A DNA stretch of 64,000 nt. It comes from Holophaga sp. Its GTDB lineage: Bacteria; Acidobacteriota; Holophagae; Holophagales; Holophagaceae. Below, in pieces: positions 53,123 through 62,458 of the stretch. The translations under genes were made by a program, and so were the position numbers. The stretch lies in contig JADKBC010000009.1 in the NCBI GenBank assembly GCA_016715205.1, positions 1-64,000 of the forward strand, read 5' to 3'. Each line of letters starts with the position of its first letter. Position 1 is the stretch's first letter. The notes beneath the pieces were generated by a model that saw only the letters and a list, made by a program, of their open reading frames with translations, had not been told where the DNA came from and searched no databases.

Positions 53123-53613
53123 TGGGAGTTCGACGCCGGGGACGGGAATACGCCCTCCAGATGCTGTATGCCATGGAGGTGACGGAGTACCTTCCTGACG
53201 AAGTCTTTGCGGGCTTCAACGCCATCCAGGATCTGAACCGAGATGCCTTCTACTATGCGCGGCGCCTGGTGGATGGCGTGCATGGCCACATGGCCGAAAT
53301 CGACACCGTGCTGGGTCGTTTCGCCGAGCACTGGAAGCTCCACCGCATGGCCGCTGTGGACCGCAATCTCCTGCGCCTGGGTATCTACGAATTGATGTTC
53401 CTGAAGGAAATCCCCTTCCCGATCATCATCAACGAGGCCCTGGAAATCGTGAAGGAATTCAGCGACGCCGAAGGCACGCAATTCGTGAACGGCATCCTCG
53501 ACGCCGCCAGCCGCGAGTACCGACCCGATGAATCCGGACCGCGCAAGGGTGGACGAAAATTACCGATTGAAGCCACCCCGGCGATGGGAGAAGGCGAGAC
53601 AGGCCACGAATAG
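53122..53613 (+). CDS. nusB: Transcription antitermination protein NusB
   Basis: NusB with NusE (S10) binds boxA RNA and promotes rRNA antitermination. The 163-residue all-helical protein shows RRRGREYALQMLYAMEV at the N-terminus, LHRMAAVDRNLLRLGIYEL, and the C-terminal INEALEIVKEFSDAEGTQFV followed by NGILDA, all standard. A charged tail of about 25 residues extends beyond the fold. Translation is coupled to ribH by a one-base overlap. Confidence 0.95.
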   Translation: MGVRRRGREYALQMLYAMEVTEYLPDEVFAGFNAIQDLNRDAFYYARRLVDGVHGHMAEIDTVLGRFAEHWKLHRMAAVDRNLLRLGIYELMFLKEIPFPIIINEALEIVKEFSDAEGTQFVNGILDAASREYRPDESGPRKGGRKLPIEATPAMGEGETGHE

Positions 53614-53662
53614 CCCCGCCCCGCTAAGTATCACCCGCAAGTTAGGGTAAGCTGTTTCTCTT

Positions 53663-53738
53663 GCCGCCTTAGCTCAGTTGGTAGAGCGCCGCACTTGTAA
53701 TGCGAAGGTCGTTGGTTCGATTCCGACAGGCGGCTCCA
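53663..53738 (+). tRNA. tRNA-Thr (anticodon TGT)
   Basis: A full cloverleaf of 76 bases including encoded CCA: acceptor GCCGCCT/AGGCGGC, D arm GCTC/GAGC, anticodon loop CTTGTAA with TGT, and T arm GTTGG/CCGAC with TTCGATT. The outermost anticodon-stem pair is C-A. The CCA end touches the murJ start codon. Confidence 0.95.
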
Positions 53739-55448
53739 ATGCCATCCGAGGAAAAGCCCACCCACGCCTCCGGCGAGCTTGCGCCGGAAAAGGGACGCGC
53801 CTCCAATTCCATGCTGCACTCTGTGGGCATCGTTTCGCTGATGACCCTCATTTCCCGGGTTACCGGCCTAGCCGTGCAGATGACCATCAGTGCCCTGTTG
53901 GGCGCCACCAAGATGGGCGATGCCTTCCAGGTGGCCTACCGGCTGCCGAACATGCTGCGCCGCTTCACCGCCGAAGGCACCATGACGGCGGCCTTCCTGC
54001 CCACCCTGACCGAGGTGGAAGCTAAGGAAGGCGAACGGGGCGCCATCACCTTTGTATCGGATTTCATCGGCAGTCTGGCCTGGGTGCTGGGCGTCATCTG
54101 TCTGTTGGGCATCCTGCTCATGGCCCCTATCATCGGGCTGCAAATGCTCGGCAAGGTCGCCCCGGGACAACCCATTTCTGAGCAGTTGCGCCTGTTGGGG
54201 GCCATCCTCACGGGCACCGGGGCGTTCCCGCCCGATGTGGCGTTGGCCGAAAGCCTCGCCCGAATCATGTTCCCCTACATGGTGCTGGTAAGCCTCACCG
54301 CCTGCATGGCGGGGGTGTTGAATTTGCGGAACCGCTTCGCCCTGGCGGCGTCCATGAGCACCTTTGGCAACCTCGTGTTTGTGGGCGCCAGTTGGGCCTG
54401 CTTCCGGCTCGGGCCTAAGGTCTGGCATCAACCGGAACGCGCCGCATTCGTCTTTGCCACGGCCTTTCTGCTGGCCGGAATCGTGCAGTTTGCGGTGCTC
54501 GTGCCTTCCTTCAAACGCCTCGGCTTCCACCTGGGTTTCCGCCTGCGCTGGAAAAATGCAAACGTGCGCCTGGCGCTGAAGCGCATGGGACCTGGGCTTT
54601 TGGCAGGCGGTATCCACCCCATCAACGTGCTGGTGAGCACCAGCCTCGCCAGCCAATTGGGCTACGGCGCCCAAACGGTACTGAACAATTCCAATATGCT
54701 GGGCGAACTGGTGCTCGGCCTTTTCGCCATGAGTTTCGCCACGGTCAGCCTGCCCGCGATGAGTCGCCAAGCGGCCCAGGGGGATCTGGATGGCGTGCGA
54801 TCCAACCTCGGCACCGCCTTGCGCGGCACGGCCTTTCTCGCCATTCCCGCGGCCGTCGGCCTGGCGATCCTGGCCTATCCCATCTCGGCCTTCCTGTTTC
54901 AGCGTGCCCGCTTCACGCCCGAGGCTGCCCACTGGCTGGCCTCTACCCTGCCCTACCAGGCCTTCGGCATCCTGTTCATCGCCACCGTGCGCATTTCTAA
55001 TCAGGCGCTCAACGCCCTCAAGGACTACCGCAGCCCCGCCCAGGCCGCGGTCATCCAGTTCACTTGCAACATCGGTTTTTCGTTGCTGCTCATGAAATCG
55101 CTCGACACCCGGGGCATGGCCCTGGCCAACGGCCTGGCCGCCATGGTGGGCCTGCTGTTCCTGGAATGGCGCCTCCGCCACCGCCTCGGACATCTGCCCT
55201 ACCGCCGTGTATTCACTGGTTGGTGCCTCTTCGGCCTGGGTGCTCTTGCCCTGGGCATTGTCGCCTATTGGGGTGGGCGCTTCACAGATGTCTTCACCTA
55301 CCATGGCTTCCGCGGCACGGCCCTGCGGCTCTTCCCACTCATGGCCTTGGCGGGGCTCAGCTACTTTGCGGTGGTGAAGCTGCTGAGAGTAAATGAAGCC
55401 GAAGAACTGATGGGACTGATCCGGCGAAAACTGCGGCCCAGAATTTAA
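53739..55448 (+). CDS. murJ: Lipid II flippase MurJ (MviN)
   Basis: MurJ flips the peptidoglycan precursor lipid II across the inner membrane. The 569-residue protein has about 14 helices and family landmarks: GIVSLMTLISRVTGLAVQMT near the start, MGDAFQVAYRLPNMLRRFTA with conserved Arg residues, EGTMTAAFLPT, and repeated polar residues in a central cavity. Two C-terminal helices complete the fold. ATG 53739 follows the tRNA CCA directly, so any ribosome site (GGCGG) would lie in the tRNA acceptor stem; ATG 53811 is the alternative start and would remove an apparently unconserved 24-residue tail. Confidence 0.93.
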   Translation: MPSEEKPTHASGELAPEKGRASNSMLHSVGIVSLMTLISRVTGLAVQMTISALLGATKMGDAFQVAYRLPNMLRRFTAEGTMTAAFLPTLTEVEAKEGERGAITFVSDFIGSLAWVLGVICLLGILLMAPIIGLQMLGKVAPGQPISEQLRLLGAILTGTGAFPPDVALAESLARIMFPYMVLVSLTACMAGVLNLRNRFALAASMSTFGNLVFVGASWACFRLGPKVWHQPERAAFVFATAFLLAGIVQFAVLVPSFKRLGFHLGFRLRWKNANVRLALKRMGPGLLAGGIHPINVLVSTSLASQLGYGAQTVLNNSNMLGELVLGLFAMSFATVSLPAMSRQAAQGDLDGVRSNLGTALRGTAFLAIPAAVGLAILAYPISAFLFQRARFTPEAAHWLASTLPYQAFGILFIATVRISNQALNALKDYRSPAQAAVIQFTCNIGFSLLLMKSLDTRGMALANGLAAMVGLLFLEWRLRHRLGHLPYRRVFTGWCLFGLGALALGIVAYWGGRFTDVFTYHGFRGTALRLFPLMALAGLSYFAVVKLLRVNEAEELMGLIRRKLRPRI

Positions 55449-55459
55449 GCTGGATGGTA

Positions 55460-55543
55460 CGGTTCGAACTCCAAAAGGAGGCGAACCGCAGAGTAAATCG
55501 CCGAGTCCATCGCGGCTACCCTCGGCCGGTTTGCCTCTTTTTT
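55460..55543 (+). terminator. Structured terminator with a competing upstream hairpin (possible attenuator)
   Basis: The 3' structure pairs 55473-55487 with 55528-55542 (15 bp, with G-U wobbles), encloses a second stem GCCGAG/CTCGGC (55500-55505, 55521-55526), and runs into a T tract. An alternative hairpin, 55460-55466 with 55482-55488 plus CTCC/GGAG around AAAA, uses the same left-arm bases, so the two folds exclude each other. It lies between murJ and the kinase gene and could act as a simple murJ terminator or as an attenuator for the kinase. Confidence 0.65.
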
Positions 55544-55615
55544 ACCAGTTTTCATGTTTTTCAATTCCTTTTCTGCCCTTGCCATGCATGATCATGGGAC
55601 TTCCAAGGCCAGGGC

Positions 55616-58600
55616 ATGTCCAGTGATCCCAACCGAGCCCACGACTTGTTCCTCGCAGCGAGGGAACTCGCACCGGATCGTCGCGGGGATTTCCTAGTGA
55701 GGAATTGTGGAGCGGACCTGCCCCTGCGGGAGGCTGTGGAACGGCAGTTGGCGGCTCTGGAAGAATCGGTTGAGCAACCCGTAGCCTTTTCCCAGCTCTC
55801 CACGCATACGGACGGCTTTTCCAAACTGCCCACGGGCTCGCTGCCGGGGGCTGCGCCAGTCTTGGCCTCGGGTGTGCAGCCCGGCACCGTGTTGGCTGAG
55901 CGCTACACACTGATCGAGGAGATCGGCGAGGGTGGCATGGGCTCGGTCTGGTCGGCCCAGCAGTCGGAGCCAGTGAAGCGCCCCGTGGCCGTGAAGCTGG
56001 TCAAGGCGGGCATGGATTCCAAATCGGTGCTGGCCCGCTTCGAACAGGAGCGTCAAGCCCTGGCCCTCATGGACCACCCCAACATCGCCAAGGTCTTTGA
56101 TGCGGGCCTCACGCCCACGGGCCAGCCCTTCTTCGTCATGGAACTTGTAGATGGGCAGTCGCTCACCCGGTTCTGCGACGAGGCGCGCCTCACGGCCAGG
56201 CAGCGGCTGGAACTTTTCGTGCCCATTTGCCTCGCGGTACAACACGCCCATCAGAAAGGCATCGTTCACCGGGATCTGAAACCCAGCAACATTTTGGTGA
56301 CCCTGGTGGATGGCAAACCCACACCCAAGGTCATTGATTTCGGGGTGGCCAAGGCAGCCGAAGGCAACCAAGTGGACCGATCCATGGCCACCCAGCAGGG
56401 TGCGGTGATCGGCACCTTGGAATACATGGCCCCGGAGCAGGCGGGCTTCCTGGGAACGGATATCGATACCCGGGCGGACATCTACTCGTTGGGTGTGATC
56501 CTCTACGAACTCCTGACGGGTCAGCGCCCCATCGATGCCCGGCGCCTGAAGCGGGCGACGCTGACCGAGATGGTCCGGCTCATTCAAGAAGAAGACCCGC
56601 CCAAGCCTTCCCGGCGACTGGCCACCGAAGCCACGGTGGCTGCGCTGGCCGCCGCCCGGCACACGGAGCCGGGCAAGTTGATGTCGCTGCTGCGCGGCGA
56701 TCTGGACTGGGTGGTCATGAAGTGCCTGGAGAAGCAGCGCGAGCGTCGCTACGCTTCAGCCAACGGCCTGGCCCGCGATATCCAACGGTACCTCTCCGAT
56801 GAAGTAGTTGAAGCGCGCCCACCCAGCACGGGCTATCGAATGAGAAAATTCCTGCGGCGGAACAGGGGCTCGGCCCTGGCGGGCGCGGCCGTGGCCACGG
56901 CGCTGGTCCTGGGAATGATGGCATTTGCGTGGCAGGCCCGGGTGGCCCGACAGCAGCGGGATTTGGCCCGCAGCGCGGAACAGGCCGAGGCGTTCCAGCG
57001 GCGCCTTGCCAACCAGGAACGGGATCGGGCCGTGGCGGCCGAAAGCCAGGCCACAGCTTCGGGAGCCCAGGCCCTCCGGGACCGCAACTTGGCGATGCAG
57101 CAAAAGCAGCGGGCGGACGCCGAGTCCGCAGCAGCAAAAGCCGTTAACGACTTCCTGCAAAATGACCTGCTGGCGCAAGCCAGCGCCGACAACCAGTCGG
57201 GCCAGACCTCCAAGCCGGACCCCGACCTGAAGGTGCGCACGGCCTTGGACCGGGCTGCCGCGCGGGTTGCCGGGAAATTCAATGGTCAACCGGAACAGGA
57301 AGCTGCCATCCGGAATACCATGGGGCGCACCTACCTCGACCTGGGCCAATATCCGGAAGCGGTGAAGCAACTGGAACGCGCGGTGGAACTGTACCGCCAG
57401 AGCCTCGGCGCGAGCCACCCAAAGACCCTTAACACCACCACCCAACTGGGCGAAATCTATCGCCTCCAAGGCAAATTCACCGAGGCCGAGGTGCTCTGCG
57501 GCCGGGTATTGGAGATCAGCCGCCGTGCCCTGGGACCGGAGCATCCCGGCACGCTGAACGCCATGCAAGTGGTCGCCGACATCTACTACATGCAAAGCAA
57601 ATACCCCGAGGCGCAGAGCCTCTACCAGCAGGTTCTGAAGGTCCGGCGCCGGCGGCTGGGGGTGGAACATCCCGACACGCTGTCATCCATGAACACCCTG
57701 GCCGCCAACTACGACATGCAGGGCAATTACCCGGAAGCCGAAGCACTCTATAGCCAGACGTTGACGGTGCGGCGCAGGCTCCTGGGCACCGAGCATCCAA
57801 AAACGCTCTGGTCGGCCAATGAGCTGGCCTGGGTCTATATCGAAATGGGCAAGTACGAACAGGCCGAGGTGCTCTACCTGCACACGTTGGAAACCCAGCG
57901 GCGCGTGTTGGGTGCCGACCATCCCAGCACGTTGGCCTCCTCCAATGGCCTGGGCTACCTCTATCTCTGCCAGGGCAAGTATCCACGGGCGGAAACAGAG
58001 TGGCGGCAGGCCCTGGCGATCAGCCGCCGTGTCCATGGCCTTGAGCATCCCAACACCCTCTCGATCCTGAACAATGTGGCTGAAGTATGTGACCGCCAGG
58101 GCAACTATACGGAAGCTGCCGCGATCAATGCCGAAGCCCTGGATATCAGATCTCGCGTGCTAGGAAAGGAGCATCCTGACACGCTGTCATCCATGTGCAA
58201 TTTGGCCAAGGGCCATGCCATGCAGGGAAAGTATGCCCAAGCAATGACACTCCACGTTCAAGCCCTGGAGATAAGCCGCCGCGTGCTGGGCCCAGACCAT
58301 CCCGACACCCTGAATGCCATGTACTGGCTGGCCAACGCCATCTCGCTGCAGGGCAACCACGCGGAAGCGGAAGCCCTTTGTCAAAAGGTTCTGGAAGCCC
58401 GGCGCCTCACCCTGGGCGCGGAGCATCCCGATACGTTGGCGACCCTCACGAGCCTAGCAACCTTCTATCAGAAACAGGGCAGGTTCCCAGAAGCCGAAAC
58501 CTGTGCCACTCAGGCCCTGGCCGGTCGCCGAAAAGCCCTCGGGCCGGATCATATTGACACCCTGGACGGAACCGCCGTGCTAGGCCTTGCCTACCTGGCG

Positions 58601-58918
58601 CAGGGAAAGTTCATGGAATGCGAGGCCTTGCTGCGTTCTAGCCTACCCCTGGAACGCCAGAAACGGCCCGAAGAATGGCGGCGTTTCCATGCCACGAGCC
58701 TGTTGGGCGCCAGTCTGGCTGGACAGAAAAAATATGCCGAGGCGGAACCCCTGCTCATCGAAGGTTGCCAGGGCATGGTGGCCAGAAAGCCTCACATGGC
58801 TGTACCGGATCTGGATTATCTGAACCGGGCCTTCGACCAGCTTGTGCGGCTCTACGAAGCCTGGGGCAAACCGGAACAGGCCACCGACTGGCGCACACGG
58901 AAAAATTCCCGCCCCTGA
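55616..58918 (+). CDS. Transmembrane Ser/Thr protein kinase with about ten kinesin-light-chain-type TPRs
   Basis: The 1100-residue protein has a short helical N-terminus and a Hanks kinase domain (about 95-400) with GEGGMGSVW, the ATP-anchoring Lys in VAVKLVKAG, catalytic HRDLKPSNIL (about 218), VIDFGVAKAA and MAPEQAGFLG. A membrane helix (about 417-437, GSALAGAAVATALVLGMMAF) and a charged coiled coil follow. Ten 42-residue TPRs then carry the LGxEHPxTL phrase. The TPR part is expected in the periplasm, sensing or docking a partner. All kinase catalytic residues are present. The CsgG-like gene lies 63 bp downstream on the same strand. Confidence 0.92.
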   Translation: MSSDPNRAHDLFLAARELAPDRRGDFLVRNCGADLPLREAVERQLAALEESVEQPVAFSQLSTHTDGFSKLPTGSLPGAAPVLASGVQPGTVLAERYTLIEEIGEGGMGSVWSAQQSEPVKRPVAVKLVKAGMDSKSVLARFEQERQALALMDHPNIAKVFDAGLTPTGQPFFVMELVDGQSLTRFCDEARLTARQRLELFVPICLAVQHAHQKGIVHRDLKPSNILVTLVDGKPTPKVIDFGVAKAAEGNQVDRSMATQQGAVIGTLEYMAPEQAGFLGTDIDTRADIYSLGVILYELLTGQRPIDARRLKRATLTEMVRLIQEEDPPKPSRRLATEATVAALAAARHTEPGKLMSLLRGDLDWVVMKCLEKQRERRYASANGLARDIQRYLSDEVVEARPPSTGYRMRKFLRRNRGSALAGAAVATALVLGMMAFAWQARVARQQRDLARSAEQAEAFQRRLANQERDRAVAAESQATASGAQALRDRNLAMQQKQRADAESAAAKAVNDFLQNDLLAQASADNQSGQTSKPDPDLKVRTALDRAAARVAGKFNGQPEQEAAIRNTMGRTYLDLGQYPEAVKQLERAVELYRQSLGASHPKTLNTTTQLGEIYRLQGKFTEAEVLCGRVLEISRRALGPEHPGTLNAMQVVADIYYMQSKYPEAQSLYQQVLKVRRRRLGVEHPDTLSSMNTLAANYDMQGNYPEAEALYSQTLTVRRRLLGTEHPKTLWSANELAWVYIEMGKYEQAEVLYLHTLETQRRVLGADHPSTLASSNGLGYLYLCQGKYPRAETEWRQALAISRRVHGLEHPNTLSILNNVAEVCDRQGNYTEAAAINAEALDIRSRVLGKEHPDTLSSMCNLAKGHAMQGKYAQAMTLHVQALEISRRVLGPDHPDTLNAMYWLANAISLQGNHAEAEALCQKVLEARRLTLGAEHPDTLATLTSLATFYQKQGRFPEAETCATQALAGRRKALGPDHIDTLDGTAVLGLAYLAQGKFMECEALLRSSLPLERQKRPEEWRRFHATSLLGASLAGQKKYAEAEPLLIEGCQGMVARKPHMAVPDLDYLNRAFDQLVRLYEAWGKPEQATDWRTRKNSRP
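57301..58590 (+). repeat. Tandem 126-bp coding repeats (42-residue TPR units)
   Basis: The phrase LGxEHPxTL occurs ten times at 42-residue intervals, first at about residue 597 and last near 975 of the kinase; for example the units beginning 57403 and 57529 are exactly 126 bp apart. Units differ by many silent and coding changes, so this is an old protein repeat, not a recent DNA expansion. Confidence 0.88.
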
Positions 58919-58981
58919 ACCACCACGCATTTTGTCTCCAGGAATCCGAGATGGGATCGCCTTCCGGTAAAGTCTGAAGTT

Positions 58982-61198
58982 ATGCAAAATCCTTCCGCCC
59001 TGCTGCTGATGGCCCCCGTGGCCCTTTGGGCTCAGGCCCCCAAAGCGGAGCTGCCACGAATTGCGGTGATGCCCTTTGACGGGGGCCAGGGAGCCGAGCA
59101 GGCGGAAGCTGGGATCGCCCTACAGGCCATGGTGATCACGGACCTTGGCAGCGTGCCAGGTTTGCGCCTGCTGGAGCGGGCCCGCCTGAAGGACCTGATG
59201 ACGGAACAGGAACTGGCCCAGAGCGGCGCGGTGGATCCCGCCACCGCAGCGCGCATGGGCAAGCTACTGGGAGCCACGCACCTGCTCGTGGGCCGCTGCA
59301 CGGTGATTGGAGCACGCATGCGTCTGGATTCCCGCCTGCTGCGCTCCGAGTCGGGCGAAGTGCTGGTGACGGCCACCATCGAGGGCGACAAGGATGCCTT
59401 TTTCGAGTTGGAAAAGGATCTGGTGAATCGCCTCATCGCGGCCATGGGTGTGAAGCTGCTCCCCAAGGAACGCGCGGAAGTGGCCAAGGTGCACACCGCC
59501 GACTACGAGGCCTTCCGCACGTTTGGACGTGGATTGCGCTTGTACGACGCCAAGCAAGTGGAACCAGCCCTTGCGGCCCTGCGCCAAGCAACCGCTCGCG
59601 ACAAGGATTTTCGCTTGGCCGCACTCACCTTGGACGAATATCAGCGCATCCTGGTGCAGCTTCGTACGCAGGCCGATGATTTGTTAACGGCCCAGGGCAA
59701 TCTTGAACGGGCCAAGAAAAGTGAGGCGGCGGCCAAGGAAGCCAGTCTGGTGGAACGCCTGCAAAAGCTGGCGGAAAGCAAGGACCGCGAGGATCGACTC
59801 ACAGCCCTGCACAGCCTGGCGGTGCTGTTCGGAAATGTCGGTAGCCGTAAAAATAAGCTTGGCAACTTGCGCAGAATCGAAGATCGTTTCGCTTTTCAGC
59901 GCCAAGCCGACGCCGCAGCGGCGCGCTACGTGGCAGCGGCCCTGGAGGCGTTTCCCGTGGCACCCCTTACGGTGGATGAATCCAATTTTGGCCTGACCCT
60001 TTCCGAAAACCTGGATGACTTTGACAAGGAATGGGCCTGGGCGAAAAAGCGGTTGCTGGGCATTGGCGATATCGATGAGAACCGCCGCAACAAAGTTTTG
60101 GACAGCACCCGCTATGTAAATACCACCGCCGCCATGCTGCATCTGGATCATCGGCAGACCGTGGCCTTTCAACAGCAACTCTTTGATCGTTGCCTCGGGC
60201 TCAAGCCCTCGGATTACCACGTGAACGAAGGCCGGGAGAGCCTGGCCAGTCTTTGGCGGGGGCTGCTGGAGTTGGATCGCAGCACCGCGCTCTATACCGA
60301 ACTCAGCCGAGGCAGTGACAACCCCTGGCGCCTGAAAGGTCTGGCTTCGGAGATTGAGCGGAATCGGGACCTGGCCCAGTTCCTGGACCATTCCCCGGTG
60401 CCAGAGCTGGCACGGGAGTATCTCCTGCTCTCCACCGATGACGCGCTGCTGAGGGCGAAATCCATTTTTGGAACGGAGCCTGAGGCCTCCCAAAAAGTCT
60501 TTCAGGAACTCACGCGAAAACGAGCGTGGCCCCGCGAGGAAGCGCTCTGGGTGGGTGATCAGCCTTGCTGGTCTCTGAATGCTGAGTTCTTCCTCTCCAC
60601 GGGGAAACGCACCGATCGTTTGCGTACGGAGGAAGTTCGGATTTGGCACAAACCCGGGCGGGAAGCTGATCCCGAACCCCTGCTGATTCTGGGAGCCACG
60701 CCCCGAGGCGCCTTCACGGCTTCCTTCACATTGAACTTTGCCCCACCCGCAGACTTTCAACCCAGGGAGGCCCAGCTTCTGGCAGGAGCCCCCAGGCCGG
60801 AAGTGACGTTCCTGTTGGCACTTCGGGATATCGATTGTGGCCTTGTAGAAGATCCTTCCACGAATAAATCCACACTGGTCCGGCCCCTGAAAGGACTGGC
60901 GCTCATTCTCGGGGAGAAGAATCTGCGCCTCGCCACCATCCTCGAAACCGGCCGCGATCAATGGGGCCGCAAAAAGAGTTTTGAGCTCCAGAATCTGGCT
61001 ACGCAAAACGCACAGCTTGGGGGCAGTCATTTGCCGATCGTGATAAAGGTTTCAGGCAGCCAACTGACCGTTGAGGTCGGAGGCAAACACCATACCTTTG
61101 CCCTTCCGGCGGATGCCACAGGGTTCACCGGGCTTCGCGTGGCCGGTCCCGGGTATGTGGCCCTTTCTAAGCTCAAAATCCAAGCCCCCAAGCGGTGA
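58982..61198 (+). CDS. Secreted CsgG/TolB-N-like protein with long helical and C-terminal beta-rich parts
   Basis: The 738-residue product starts with a signal peptide (ALLLMAPVALWAQA). Residues about 24-160 resemble the CsgG/FlgO-type domain: PRIAVMPFDGG, LRLLERARLKDLMTEQELAQ, and AARMGKLLGATHLLVGRCTV. A helical TPR-like region (about 180-480) follows, then a C-terminal beta-rich part with SGSQLTVEVGGKHHTFALPA that may be a jelly-roll or lectin-like fold. The protein is probably periplasmic. Its position directly after the TPR kinase suggests a functional pair, but no direct motif links them. Confidence 0.7.
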   Translation: MQNPSALLLMAPVALWAQAPKAELPRIAVMPFDGGQGAEQAEAGIALQAMVITDLGSVPGLRLLERARLKDLMTEQELAQSGAVDPATAARMGKLLGATHLLVGRCTVIGARMRLDSRLLRSESGEVLVTATIEGDKDAFFELEKDLVNRLIAAMGVKLLPKERAEVAKVHTADYEAFRTFGRGLRLYDAKQVEPALAALRQATARDKDFRLAALTLDEYQRILVQLRTQADDLLTAQGNLERAKKSEAAAKEASLVERLQKLAESKDREDRLTALHSLAVLFGNVGSRKNKLGNLRRIEDRFAFQRQADAAAARYVAAALEAFPVAPLTVDESNFGLTLSENLDDFDKEWAWAKKRLLGIGDIDENRRNKVLDSTRYVNTTAAMLHLDHRQTVAFQQQLFDRCLGLKPSDYHVNEGRESLASLWRGLLELDRSTALYTELSRGSDNPWRLKGLASEIERNRDLAQFLDHSPVPELAREYLLLSTDDALLRAKSIFGTEPEASQKVFQELTRKRAWPREEALWVGDQPCWSLNAEFFLSTGKRTDRLRTEEVRIWHKPGREADPEPLLILGATPRGAFTASFTLNFAPPADFQPREAQLLAGAPRPEVTFLLALRDIDCGLVEDPSTNKSTLVRPLKGLALILGEKNLRLATILETGRDQWGRKKSFELQNLATQNAQLGGSHLPIVIKVSGSQLTVEVGGKHHTFALPADATGFTGLRVAGPGYVALSKLKIQAPKR

Positions 61199-61226
61199 GG
61201 AGCCCTGGCGAACGAGGGTGTCGGGG

Positions 61227-61904
61227 TTAGGCACCATCCCACCCCTCGGCGGCGCGGAAACTGTGGTACCGCTCGGCACCCAGGATCAAGTGATCGGCAA
61301 GGGGCACACCGAGGGATTCCCCTGCGGCCCGCAGTCTCTTGGTGAGTTGAATGTCTTCGCGGCTTGGGCTGGGATCACCACTTGGATGGTTATGGAACGC
61401 CAGCGCGGAAGTGGCGCCAAACCGCAGCGCCTCGCGAAAGAATTCCCGGGGGCTGATCAAGGTGCCTGTGGCCGTGCCCTGGCTCAGGATCCGCTCTGCC
61501 AGGAGATCACCCTTTGCGTTGAGGGCCAGCAGCCCGAAGCGCTCTTCGCTCCAGCCTTGGCACCTCGGCAATAGGTAATTCCCGGCGGATCGGGGCGAGG
61601 TGATGCGAGGTTTCACGGCGCCTCGCTGGCTCCGCCGACAAAGCTCGGCCGCAGCCCAAAGCTGGCAGGCACGGGCGGGCCCCAACCCGGAAAGGGATGT
61701 CCAATCCTGCAGCCCGAGGGAAAGCAGCCCCGACAATCCGCCCACAGCCCCAAGGACTTCCTGGGCCAGTTCCACCGCACTGCGGCCTTTCTGGCCGGTG
61801 CCCCACAGGAGGGCCAGGAGATCGGCATCGCCGAGTTCTTCGCCCTGCCCCGCCAAGAGCCTTTCCCTAGGTCGCTGTTCAGGGGAGAGATCCGACATGC
61901 GCAT
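61227..61904 (-). CDS. radC: RadC-family JAMM/MPN+ domain protein
   Basis: The 225-residue protein has the N-terminal helix-hairpin-helix part (PRERLLAGQGEELGDADLLA; LSGLGPARACQLWAA) and the C-terminal MPN+ metalloprotease-like fold with the HNHPSGDPSPSREDI motif, containing the HxH and Asp ligands. Despite the name, a repair role is not established for the family; it is often linked to natural transformation and mobile DNA. ATG 61904 lies just after the stop of the pseudopilin gene; a second ATG two codons on is equally possible. Confidence 0.9.
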   Translation of the reverse strand: MRMSDLSPEQRPRERLLAGQGEELGDADLLALLWGTGQKGRSAVELAQEVLGAVGGLSGLLSLGLQDWTSLSGLGPARACQLWAAAELCRRSQRGAVKPRITSPRSAGNYLLPRCQGWSEERFGLLALNAKGDLLAERILSQGTATGTLISPREFFREALRFGATSALAFHNHPSGDPSPSREDIQLTKRLRAAGESLGVPLADHLILGAERYHSFRAAEGWDGA

Positions 61905-61905
61905 T

Positions 61906-62451
61906 TCAGGCTCGCACCCACGCTTTTCGGGAATCACGCCATCGCAGCAGTTGCAGACGCCCATGACCGGAAAGCCTCATGCATAGGGCATCCGTGCCGT
62001 CATTGAGAAACCAGGTGGTGGCGGTCGCGGTGTGGCGCGGCGTAATGGTGATCTTGGCATGGGCTTCACCCTTGGTATCGGCCACCGTGGGAGCATCCAT
62101 TCCCTTGGGCAGCGGGATATGGCTGGGCTTGCCCCATTTAACTCGGCTCGACATTTTAACGGGCAGAATGTCGGGCCCCAGTTCCGGGTGCCCCAGGGCA
62201 ACAATTACATTGCGACCACTGGCCCGGGCGAGAACTTTGGCCTGGTCCACAGTTGCAGGGAGTTCCATCTGGATGGCGGTGAGGTCCACCTGGGGGGCTC
62301 GGGTAAGACTCAGACCTGCAACCGAAAGCAGGCCGAGGATACCAAGCGTCAAGGATGTTTCCACCAGGGTGACGCCCAACTGAGCGCGGACTTTCGAGAC
62401 GAAAGCGCCCTTTGCATCGCGCGTGTTCTGAACAATCTGCAGCGTAGCCAT
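61906..62451 (-). CDS. Type IV pilin/type II secretion-like pseudopilin
   Basis: The 181-residue product has the prepilin signature QLGVTLVETSLTLGILGLL, with the Gly cleavage site, Glu at +5 and a hydrophobic helix (about 26-50), after a leader of about 26 residues. The remainder is a soluble beta-rich head with little similarity to major pilins, resembling GspH/FimT-type minor pseudopilins. It lies between comEA and radC with gaps of 1-7 bp, so the three are probably one transcript. Confidence 0.85.
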   Translation of the reverse strand: MATLQIVQNTRDAKGAFVSKVRAQLGVTLVETSLTLGILGLLSVAGLSLTRAPQVDLTAIQMELPATVDQAKVLARASGRNVIVALGHPELGPDILPVKMSSRVKWGKPSHIPLPKGMDAPTVADTKGEAHAKITITPRHTATATTWFLNDGTDALCMRLSGHGRLQLLRWRDSRKAWVRA

Positions 62452-62458
62452 GTGTCAC

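Noticed and set aside
57301..58590. Regular 126-bp repeats considered as a CRISPR or satellite array
   Set aside because: They encode in-frame TPRs with diverged sequence and no spacer pattern.
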